NCBI GenBank assembly: GCA_014193115.1
Contig: BJHQ01000010.1
Span: 1-64,000, forward strand
Source: Planctomycetota bacterium
GTDB taxonomy: Bacteria; Planctomycetota; UBA11346
Length of the DNA: 64,000 bases
Direction: 5' to 3'
Shown: piece after piece, positions 57,097 to 64,000 of the stretch
Numbering within the stretch: the first letter of the stretch is position 1
How the letters are laid out: every line of letters begins with the position of its first letter
Made by a program: the position numbers and the translations under genes
Notes under the pieces: generated by a model
What the model was told of the DNA's origin: nothing
The model's database searches: none
The model's input: only the letters and a program-made list of their open reading frames with translations

Positions 57097-58130
57097 TGGC
57101 CTGGGCCATCCCTGCCCACGACGCTTCGGCCCGTGCCGCCTGCCTCGCCCGCCAGGACCAGCTCACCAAACCTGCACGGGCCTTGGGCCGTCTCGAAGCG
57201 CTGGCGGCCCAGGTCGCCGCGATCCAGGGCCGGTCCCGACCGCGCTGCGAGTCCGCCCGGGTGGTGATCTTCGCCGGCGATCACGGCGTCGCCGCCCGTG
57301 GCGTCAGCGCTTATCCCAGCGCGGTGACGGCGCAGATGTGCCTCAATATCGCCAACGGCGGCGCAGCGGTGAATGTCCTCGCCCGCCAGGCCGGCGCCGA
57401 GGTTGACGTGGTTGATGTGATGGTCGGTTCACCGCTGCCTGCACACCCCCGGCTGATCAACCGGCGGGTGCGCGACGGATCCCGGGATTTCACGGTGGAA
57501 CCGGCGCTGACCGCCGACGAATGCACCCGCTGCCTGGCGATCGGCCGAGAGCGCGCCTACGCCGCCGCCGATGCCGGTATCGACGTGCTGATCCCCGGCG
57601 AGATGGGCATCGCCAACACCACCAGCGCGGCTGCGCTCTATCGCACGCTGTTCGACCTCGATCTGGACACGGCGGTGGGCACCGGCACCGGCATCGATGC
57701 TGAGACATGGCAGAGGAAATGCTCGCTGGTCGATGCTGGCTGGCACCGTCACCGCCATCTGGCAGCTGACCCGCAAGCGCTCCTCGCGGCCCTCGGCGGA
57801 GGCGAGATCGCCGCCATGGCCGGCGCGTACCTGGGTGCGGCGGAGCGCCGGCTGGTGGCCATGGTCGATGGCGTGATCGCCACCGCCGCCGCCGTCTGCG
57901 CCTTGCGGATGGCGCCAGATCTCCAGGGATTCCTGGTCTGGGGGCATTGCTCAGGCGACCGCCCGCATCGCGCGGTGCTGGACCAGATCGGCGCTGAACC
58001 GCTGCTCGATCTGGGGCTACGTCTCGGCGAGGGCACCGGCGGCGTGCTCGCCCTGCACATGGTGCGCGCCGCCTGCCGCACCGTGGACGAGATGGCGACC
58101 TTCGCCGAGGCCGCCGTCAGCGGACGTTGA
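57096..58130 (+). CDS. cobT: Nicotinate-nucleotide--dimethylbenzimidazole phosphoribosyltransferase
   Basis: A 344-aa CobT. Signature segments are VVIFAGDHGVAARGVSAYPSAVTAQMC, LNIANGGAAVNVLARQ, GEMGIANTTSAAAL and the end LRLGEGTGGVLAL with the catalytic Glu. CobT attaches a phosphoribosyl group to 5,6-dimethylbenzimidazole to build the lower ligand of cobalamin. Its ATG overlaps the aroDE stop (TGATG), so translation is coupled. Other cobalamin genes are not in the window. Confidence 0.96.
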   Translation: MAWAIPAHDASARAACLARQDQLTKPARALGRLEALAAQVAAIQGRSRPRCESARVVIFAGDHGVAARGVSAYPSAVTAQMCLNIANGGAAVNVLARQAGAEVDVVDVMVGSPLPAHPRLINRRVRDGSRDFTVEPALTADECTRCLAIGRERAYAAADAGIDVLIPGEMGIANTTSAAALYRTLFDLDLDTAVGTGTGIDAETWQRKCSLVDAGWHRHRHLAADPQALLAALGGGEIAAMAGAYLGAAERRLVAMVDGVIATAAAVCALRMAPDLQGFLVWGHCSGDRPHRAVLDQIGAEPLLDLGLRLGEGTGGVLALHMVRAACRTVDEMATFAEAAVSGR

Positions 58131-58167
58131 GCGCCAGCTGCTCCGTCAACCAGACAAGGGCATTGGC

Positions 58168-59844
58168 ATGCTACGTGCCAGACATCGCGCGATGCGGTCC
58201 CTCAGCCTGCTGTTGTCGTGGATCACAGCGGCGGTGCTGGCCCAGGCCGCTTCGGTGGAGGCCGTCGCGCCCCGATCCGGCCCGTGGCTGATCCTGTCCC
58301 CGGATGGATCCGGCGAGGTCGGAATCGTTCTGCGTGCCCCGATTCCGGATTTGACCCTGGTTGTCGGCCAACAGCACCAATCGCCGACCATCGATGGACT
58401 GGTGGCGCGGTGGCGCCTTCCAACCGTCCCTGAAGCCCTGGAAGTACACTGGCCAGGCGGAACCCTCGCCGTCCCACATCTCGACGCCAACCAGACCGAC
58501 CTGCGCCTGGCGGTGACCGCAGGCCGACGCTGGCCCGATACGGCTGAGCTCGAACGCCTCGGGCAGGCGCTTGGCGGTCCGGTGCAGGCGGTCCTCTGCC
58601 TGGATCCGACCCAGGCGATCAATCGACGCCTCGGCCAATCGGGCTGGGAACCAACGATCCCGATCCTGGCCGCGCCATCGGGTCCGACCCGATACCGGCT
58701 GGGAGCGTTGGCGCTGTCGGGCATTGCGGCCGCAGCGGCACTGGACCTGGCGTGGACAGTGGTGGTCGATCCGGTCGCCAGCTTTGATCCCGGCATCCTG
58801 GCGGGCAGCGCCGATTCCGACCTGCAGCGGGCGTCTGCGAGCGTCGCCGGTGCCCGGGCCCAGCAGGCCGTGCTGCTGTTCACCAGGGGCAGCGGCTGTT
58901 CGGTGCTGACCGACCCTCTCACCGTGACCAAGGGCCGCGTCGAAAGCCAGGCTGAGGGCACCCGCTTGGTCGTGGTCGGTGGCGCCGGAGATCCACCGCA
59001 ACGCCTGCAACCCGAGGTCGCCCGGTGGGCGGAATCGCCGGTGACCATCGGACTCAGCGCCAATGCCCAGGAGCTGACGCTGCTCGCCCTCGCTGGCGCG
59101 GATCCGCTGTGGAAACAGACCTGGAGCCATTCGGCGCCAGCGCCTACAGCCGCCGGAACGTCGCCGGAACATGCCCAGCCAGCCACGAGGCCATCGCTCC
59201 CATCCGCTGAATCCCCTACAGACCACGATTCAAAGGAAAAACCGCGCGCCCCTAGCGCAATACCGGACGGCGGTTGGAAGGCTGCGGCCCCGGCCGAATT
59301 GATCCGCTTGGCCGAGTTGCCGTGGTCCGACCTGCGCGCCCTGCATCTGGTCGTCACCCCGCCACTCGAACTGGTCGAACGGGCCGCCACCGACCCGGCT
59401 GCGGCCAGGCTGCTCGGCCGACTGACCGCGGATCAAAGCTGGTTCAACGAAGGCCGGTGGCCGGAACTCCCGCCCTGGGTGATGCGTGAGTGCATCCTCC
59501 GCGACCTCGCCGATCCGCTGACCTGCAATCCAGGGAAATGGCCTGACCTGGCCGCGGAAATCGATGATCTGCTGCTGCTGAAGGTCCTGGTGCGAAACGC
59601 CCGGGACAAACCTGGCATCCTGCCAATCCTGGAGCGGACCATAGCCGCGATGGCAGCTGGCCGCCGGCCGGTACCGCGGGACCCCTACGACCAGCTCCAC
59701 CTGTTCGGCGCGGTGTTCGACAGCCCGCACCTGAGCCCGACCCCGCTGCGCCCACTCGCCCTGGCACTGCGCGGCCAAGTCGCCGAACTCGCCCAAGGAC
59801 CGCTGGAGCGTTTCATCACCCATTGGGGCGAAACCCGGCCGTGA
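58168..59844 (+). CDS. Secreted protein of unknown function
   Basis: A 558-aa protein with a signal peptide (MRSLSLLLSWITAAVLAQAAS; the ATG at 58192 is an alternative start). The first part is beta-rich (PWLILSPDGSGEVGIVLRAPIPDL, then LARLVVVGGAGDPPQRLQ-like segments). A low-complexity Pro/Ser/Ala linker (about 330-360, PTAAGTSPEHAQPATRPS) leads to a helical C-terminal domain of about 190 residues (DLRALHLVVTPPLELVERAATDPAAARLL). No family recognised. It follows cobT by 37 bases. Confidence 0.65.
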   Translation: MLRARHRAMRSLSLLLSWITAAVLAQAASVEAVAPRSGPWLILSPDGSGEVGIVLRAPIPDLTLVVGQQHQSPTIDGLVARWRLPTVPEALEVHWPGGTLAVPHLDANQTDLRLAVTAGRRWPDTAELERLGQALGGPVQAVLCLDPTQAINRRLGQSGWEPTIPILAAPSGPTRYRLGALALSGIAAAAALDLAWTVVVDPVASFDPGILAGSADSDLQRASASVAGARAQQAVLLFTRGSGCSVLTDPLTVTKGRVESQAEGTRLVVVGGAGDPPQRLQPEVARWAESPVTIGLSANAQELTLLALAGADPLWKQTWSHSAPAPTAAGTSPEHAQPATRPSLPSAESPTDHDSKEKPRAPSAIPDGGWKAAAPAELIRLAELPWSDLRALHLVVTPPLELVERAATDPAAARLLGRLTADQSWFNEGRWPELPPWVMRECILRDLADPLTCNPGKWPDLAAEIDDLLLLKVLVRNARDKPGILPILERTIAAMAAGRRPVPRDPYDQLHLFGAVFDSPHLSPTPLRPLALALRGQVAELAQGPLERFITHWGETRP

Positions 59845-60016
59845 TGTTCCCCTGAAACGTGGACGGAGGCTGGCATCTTTGGGATCTCAACCTCCGAACC
59901 TGAATGAGGCCTGGCGGCAGCTCCCGAGTGCCGGTTGGAGACCAGTGGCCCCAGGCGGCGATTTTCTATTCCCTGGTGCGCCAATCAGGCAAGGGTTCCG
60001 ACCTGCCGGAGATCGC

Positions 60017-62398
60017 ATGACCACCCTGCCCAGCCCCCATCCCTGGCCCGACCACGATCGCGGTTTTATCGAACGCGGGCTGTGGCCGGCGGCCTGGATC
60101 GGCATTCCCGATCCACCCGCCAAGGAACTGCTCGCGGCCTACCGCCTGGAAGTGACCGTCGACCAGACCGAGAACCTGCGGGTGTTCGTCAGCGCCGACG
60201 AACGCTTCGAACTGTTTCTCGATGGCGAGCGGATCGCCCGGGGCCCCGAACGCGGAGACGCAGCGAACTGGTACTTCCAGGCCGTCGACCTGGATCTGGC
60301 GCCCGGCGTCCATCGCCTGGTGGCACGGGTGTGGACCCAGGGCCTGTACCTGGCTCCGTGGTCGCACCTCGGCCTGCACCATGGTTTCATCCTGGCCGCG
60401 CAGGATCCAGCCTGGAAGGACCGCCTGAACACCGGGCATGCGTCGTGGCTGGGCCAACGCCTGGCGGGCGTGCACTTCCCGACCGCCCGCGCATCCGCCT
60501 GGCATTCGCACGAAACCATCGACGGGAACGTCTATCCGTGGCAGGCCACCGCCGGTGAGGGTGATGGGTGGACGGCGGTCGCGATCCTGCACGCCGGACG
60601 CACCCTGGGCTCTAGCAGCTTCATCCACACCTTTGAACATTCACTGCGACCGGGAACGTTGCCGCCGTTACTGAATCGGGTCTGCCGCCCCGGGCTGGTC
60701 GCGAACGTCGATCATCCGGTGAAGACCGATGATCCCGACGCGGCCATGGTACCCGGCGACGGCGCCGCGATCGCCGCCTGGCAGACGCTCTGGCACAACG
60801 GTTCGCCGGTGACGGTGCCGGCACGCACCAACGTCCGCGTCCTCGTCGACCTTCAGGGATATTTCAACGCCTACGTGCATTGGAAGGCGAAGGACGGCGC
60901 CGGGGCGCGGATTCTGGCCGATCTCGGGGAACGCCTGGGGGTCAAGCCCGGTCTCAAGACCGAACCGAGCGACCAGCCCCGCGACGTCTGGGCGGGTCGC
61001 TTTTGGCCCAGCGGTTCGGCCTCATGGAGTCTCGACGGTCAACCGCACCGCGAAGGACTGCTGTGGTGGCGCTCCGGCCGCTGGCTGAAGCTCGAGATCG
61101 CGACCGGTGGCCAGTCGCTGGTGATCGAGGACCTGCATCTTGAGGAAACCCGGTTTCCGCTCGAAGACGACGCCGGTTGGGCGAGCGATGACGACGGTCT
61201 CGATCGGTTGCTGACGACTTGTGTGCGCACCGTGCAGTGCTGCATGCATGAATCCTTCATGGATTGTCCGTGGTATGAACAGCAGTTCTGGGTCGGCGAT
61301 GCGCGCATGCAGATGCTGCTGTCGCACCACCTGTCGGCCGACGACCGCCTGATCCGGCGCTGCCTGACCTTCCTCGCCGACACGCGCTGGCCGCAAGGCC
61401 CGGTGATGGGGCGGTATCCCGCGCCGCAGCGGCTGTGCATTCCCTCGTTCGCGCTGGGTTTCAACGGCATGGTCAGCGATTTCGCGCGCTATCGCGGCGA
61501 TCCGGTATTCGTCGCCAGTCTGATGCCGACGGTGCGCGCCACGCTCGACTGGTTCCTCGCCCACCGTGACGACGCGACCGGCCTGGTGCGGACGCCGCGC
61601 GGCTGGGACTTCACCGACTGGGTCGACGGCTGGAACATGGGCGAGCCGCCGCACGGTACCGATGCACCGACGGCGATTCTCAACTGGTGGCTGGCCGGAT
61701 CGCTGGAAGACGCCGGCGATCTGGAGCTTTGGCTGGGCGAACCGGAACTCGCAGCGCGCTGGCGGCGCCGCGCAGCCGACCTTGCCGCTGCCAGCGACCG
61801 CGCCTTCTGGGTCGAAGCGGAAGGCCTGTACGCGACTGATCCCGAGCACCGCCATCGCTGCGAACACAGCCAGATCCTGGCCGCGCTCTGCCACGCTCTG
61901 CCGTCAACGCGGCGCGACTGTCTCGCCCAGACCTTGCCCGAGGCCGACGGGCGCATCGATCGCACAAATCTCTTCTTCGATTTCTACCATTTCCAGGCCC
62001 TGACTGCGCTGGGTCGGCGCGACCGGATCTGGAAGCGCCTGGAGCGCTACCGCGAATTCGCCAAACTCGGCCTGTTCACGACGCCCGAAACCGCCGGGGC
62101 AACGCGCAGCGATTGCCATGCCTGGAGTGCACATCCGCGCCTGGATGTCGTGCGACTGATCGTGGGTCTGGAACCGGTCGGGCCAGGTGCGACGGCGGTG
62201 CGGCTGGATCCCGACCTTGGGCCGCTGATGCGGATCGAAACCGGCCTGCCGTTGCCGGCGGGGATGGTGCGCTGCCGCATCGAACGCGCAGGAAACGCGC
62301 TCCGCGTCGATCTCGACACGCCGGTGCCCTGCCATCTGAACGATGGCCGCGTGCTGGCCGCCGGCCGGCATCAGGTGGAGCTCAACCACCGACCCTGA
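60017..62398 (+). CDS. GH78-like alpha-L-rhamnosidase family protein
   Basis: A 793-aa protein with the (alpha/alpha)6 catalytic domain of the GH78 group. The key segment is MDCPWYEQQFWVGDARMQM, which corresponds to the DCPxRxE motif holding the general acid region, followed by RGDPVFVASLMPTVRATLDWFL, RGWDFTDWVDGW and the sandwich end (AGATRSDCHAWSAHPRLDV). The N-terminal 330 residues are beta-sandwich modules. There is no clear signal peptide, so it may act on imported oligosaccharides. GGAG at 60008-60011 supports the ATG at 60017. It is followed by a convergent AraC gene. Exact sugar specificity is uncertain. Confidence 0.85.
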   Translation: MTTLPSPHPWPDHDRGFIERGLWPAAWIGIPDPPAKELLAAYRLEVTVDQTENLRVFVSADERFELFLDGERIARGPERGDAANWYFQAVDLDLAPGVHRLVARVWTQGLYLAPWSHLGLHHGFILAAQDPAWKDRLNTGHASWLGQRLAGVHFPTARASAWHSHETIDGNVYPWQATAGEGDGWTAVAILHAGRTLGSSSFIHTFEHSLRPGTLPPLLNRVCRPGLVANVDHPVKTDDPDAAMVPGDGAAIAAWQTLWHNGSPVTVPARTNVRVLVDLQGYFNAYVHWKAKDGAGARILADLGERLGVKPGLKTEPSDQPRDVWAGRFWPSGSASWSLDGQPHREGLLWWRSGRWLKLEIATGGQSLVIEDLHLEETRFPLEDDAGWASDDDGLDRLLTTCVRTVQCCMHESFMDCPWYEQQFWVGDARMQMLLSHHLSADDRLIRRCLTFLADTRWPQGPVMGRYPAPQRLCIPSFALGFNGMVSDFARYRGDPVFVASLMPTVRATLDWFLAHRDDATGLVRTPRGWDFTDWVDGWNMGEPPHGTDAPTAILNWWLAGSLEDAGDLELWLGEPELAARWRRRAADLAAASDRAFWVEAEGLYATDPEHRHRCEHSQILAALCHALPSTRRDCLAQTLPEADGRIDRTNLFFDFYHFQALTALGRRDRIWKRLERYREFAKLGLFTTPETAGATRSDCHAWSAHPRLDVVRLIVGLEPVGPGATAVRLDPDLGPLMRIETGLPLPAGMVRCRIERAGNALRVDLDTPVPCHLNDGRVLAAGRHQVELNHRP

Positions 62399-62433
62399 AG
62401 TTGCCACTGTCGGCGGTGGCCGACGCCTGCGGC

Positions 62434-63339
62434 TCAACCCGGTGGCCGACTGCGGCTACGCCAGGCCGAAGGAGTCTCGCCAAAGCGGAGGCGGAATCGC
62501 CGACCGAAGGCGACCGGATTGCCGTAGCCGGCCTGCCGCGCCACCTCGGTCAGGCTCAGATCCGAGCGCAGCAGCAGTTTACAGGCATAGTGCATGCGCA
62601 GATCGTCCAGGAAGTCGCGCGGGGTACGGCCGCGACGGTCGTGGTATTGCTCGGTGAGATAGGGACGGCTCAGCCCGGCTGCACGGGCCATGCCGGCCAC
62701 GGTAGGCCGCGCATCGAGATGCTCCCGGGCCCAGGTCTCGGCTCGTTCGATAGGATCGTTGGCCACCGTGTGGGCGCCGGACACCGTCCGCACCAGGCGG
62801 ACGAGAAAGCCGGCCAACACGGCGTTGGCCTCCAGCCGGTCGAGCTGCGACCGCCACCACGTGGCGGTCATGATTTCCATGGCCTGGCCGCAGTCCTCGG
62901 CCAACTCGGCTGGGATGCGGCTGGGCAGATCGACGCCCCAGACTTTCTTCGGCAGCGGTTGCAGCGGTCGCGGATCGTTCGGAACCATCCGGCAGAGGAA
63001 AGGGCAATGGCGCGGCCGATGGCAGACGTCGAAGTCGATCTGCCTCCAGGCGCTGCGACCCATGGCCTGGACCTGCGTGCGGGTGCCGGGCAGAAGCAAC
63101 AGACCTTCACCAGCCCGGCAGCGGAAGGTGCCAGCGTCGTTGCGCACCTCATGCTGGCCTTCGCGCACGAACCACAGGCGGTAACCGGCCAGTTCGACTC
63201 CGGCCCTGGGCGCCTGACCTGAACGGTCACCGTCCAGGATGAACGGCTGATAGGGCCCGGTCAGGGCAAAATGCAGCGGCTCAGAGCCAGGGACGCTCTG
63301 GTCTTCCGGCCACCTGACATCCGATCGGATTTCCGCCAT
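62434..63339 (-). CDS. AraC-family transcriptional regulator (5)
   Basis: A 301-aa regulator with a cupin-like sensor (PFILDGDRSGQAPRAGVELAG, then CRAGEGLLLLPGTRTQ) and the AraC domain (VAGMARAAGLSRPYLTEQYH and LTEVARQAGYGNPVAFGRRF). The ATG at 63339 (MAEIRSDVRWPEDQ) is chosen because the longer frame overlaps the start of the divergent gene at 63407. It is convergent to the GH78-like gene and divergent to the cut gene, with a 67-base gap to the latter, and probably regulates one or both. Confidence 0.92.
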   Translation of the reverse strand: MAEIRSDVRWPEDQSVPGSEPLHFALTGPYQPFILDGDRSGQAPRAGVELAGYRLWFVREGQHEVRNDAGTFRCRAGEGLLLLPGTRTQVQAMGRSAWRQIDFDVCHRPRHCPFLCRMVPNDPRPLQPLPKKVWGVDLPSRIPAELAEDCGQAMEIMTATWWRSQLDRLEANAVLAGFLVRLVRTVSGAHTVANDPIERAETWAREHLDARPTVAGMARAAGLSRPYLTEQYHDRRGRTPRDFLDDLRMHYACKLLLRSDLSLTEVARQAGYGNPVAFGRRFRLRFGETPSAWRSRSRPPG

Positions 63340-63406
63340 CGCCTGTAGTATGTTTGGTCCAGGATCTCCGACAATCGAAGCCGCCCCCTCCCCCAAGGAG
63401 CCCACC

Positions 63407-64000
63407 ATGAGCGCAGTCGCCTCCGCGAAGAAGCACACGATCAAGGTCGTGATCACGGGCGCGAAGAACACGAACGCCACCGGGGCCGTGATTCGGCACA
63501 TGGCCTTTGAGCACGCCGCCGAAATCTGGACACCTTCAACCAACTTTTCGTCGATTCAGGGCAAGGACCAGTGGTTCTATCGCAATCGACGTGCGGATGG
63601 AACCTTCATCGACATGATGTACCCCACCGATTTTAAGAGAAAAGGTCTCCAATGGCATGGCGAGGACGGAAGCGTCATCCGGCCTGATTCCTTCGGAGTT
63701 CCCGTCCGGGACGACGTGGTGCGAAGCTGGAAGGCGCCCCGCGATGGCACAGTCCGCATCCAGGGGGGCGGCATGTGGGCGAACCAGGAGGTTTATTGGA
63801 ATCCATCGCTCTGGTATGTCGATTCGGAAAACCCCGGCCCGAACCAGGACTTGCCGCCTGAGGACATTTCCCCAACAGACACCTTGAATGTCTGCATCAT
63901 TCACAACGAACAGCAGATTTGGTCAATCCCTCTCCAGCATCGTCAGAAACTCAAACCCGTTGACCTGCTGCTGTCGGTCAAACGTGGCGATCAACTGCAC
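63407..64000 (+). CDS. Gene cut by the right edge, beta-rich protein
   Basis: The first 198 codons of a gene that continues beyond the window. AAGGAG at 63394-63399 is a strong ribosome site before the ATG. The encoded part (KKHTIKVVITGAKNTNATG, then WKAPRDGTVRIQGGGMWANQE, NVCIIHNEQQIWSIPLQ, VKRGDQLH) looks like a beta-sandwich of the type seen in carbohydrate-binding or large secreted PVC proteins, but there is no signal peptide. It diverges from the fifth AraC regulator. The function cannot be given until the rest is seen. Confidence 0.75.
   Translation, partial: MSAVASAKKHTIKVVITGAKNTNATGAVIRHMAFEHAAEIWTPSTNFSSIQGKDQWFYRNRRADGTFIDMMYPTDFKRKGLQWHGEDGSVIRPDSFGVPVRDDVVRSWKAPRDGTVRIQGGGMWANQEVYWNPSLWYVDSENPGPNQDLPPEDISPTDTLNVCIIHNEQQIWSIPLQHRQKLKPVDLLLSVKRGDQLH

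Overview
The window is a high-GC bacterial chromosome segment. Gene content points to the PVC superphylum, most likely Planctomycetota or a verrucomicrobial/lentisphaeral relative. The evidence is two DUF1592 (PSCyt-type cytochrome) plus DUF1552 gene pairs, two TIGR03067-like secreted proteins, five AraC-family regulators beside sugar-catabolic genes, a fused AroD-AroE enzyme and a TonB-dependent receptor. This taxonomic call is inference from gene content only. I found no rRNA, tRNA, CRISPR array, transposase or prophage gene.

Layout, left to right. 1-2040: a possible outward-reading promoter at the edge, then three tandem paralogous membrane-anchored small proteins. 2.1-9.8 kb: ychF, an AraC regulator divergent from a phytanoyl-CoA dioxygenase-like gene, a second AraC regulator, then a DUF1592/DUF1552 pair ending at a probable terminator. 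9.8-23.0 kb: a ten-gene minus-strand operon in the transcription order SWIM zinc-finger protein, HEAT-repeat protein, 102-aa protein, 606-aa low-GC membrane protein, MoxR-type AAA ATPase, DUF5682 protein, vWA protein, two unrecognised proteins, and an ATP-dependent DNA-ligase-like protein. This operon is my main candidate for a poorly described multi-protein system. 23.0-27.2 kb: a REP-like repeat cluster, an Uup-type ABC-F ATPase, trmL and pyrD. 27.2-38.0 kb: a secreted heparinase-like protein, AraC, two TIGR03067-like proteins, DUF1552 and DUF1592 (all minus), and a divergent AraC gene. 38.0-43.4 kb: a TonB receptor with a structured leader, a NifU-like protein, a larger REP-like array between convergent genes, and GTP-type PEP carboxykinase. 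43.6-46.5 kb: an orphan ketosynthase plus ketosynthase-like partner, an internally deleted heparinase-like relict, and a 45-bp duplicated fragment of the ketosynthase-like gene. 46.5-50.8 kb: a three-gene operon (MddA-like methanethiol methyltransferase, DUF4395, SAM methyltransferase) behind a good sigma-54 promoter, with a sigma-54 activator gene just upstream. 50.9-55.5 kb: operon sucC-sucD-uvrC-STAS; SucC carries a C-terminal tail of six AT-hook-like motifs and UvrC lacks the usual C-terminal domain. 55.6-64 kb: aroDE-cobT, a secreted unknown protein, a GH78-like glycosidase, a fifth AraC regulator, and a gene cut by the right edge.

Functionally, the window mixes central metabolism (succinyl-CoA synthetase, PEPCK, shikimate and pyrimidine synthesis, cobalamin lower-ligand activation) with polysaccharide-foraging modules under AraC control. 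The most novel-looking parts are the SWIM/HEAT/MoxR/DUF5682/vWA/ligase operon, the AT-hook tail on SucC, and the sigma-54-controlled MddA operon.
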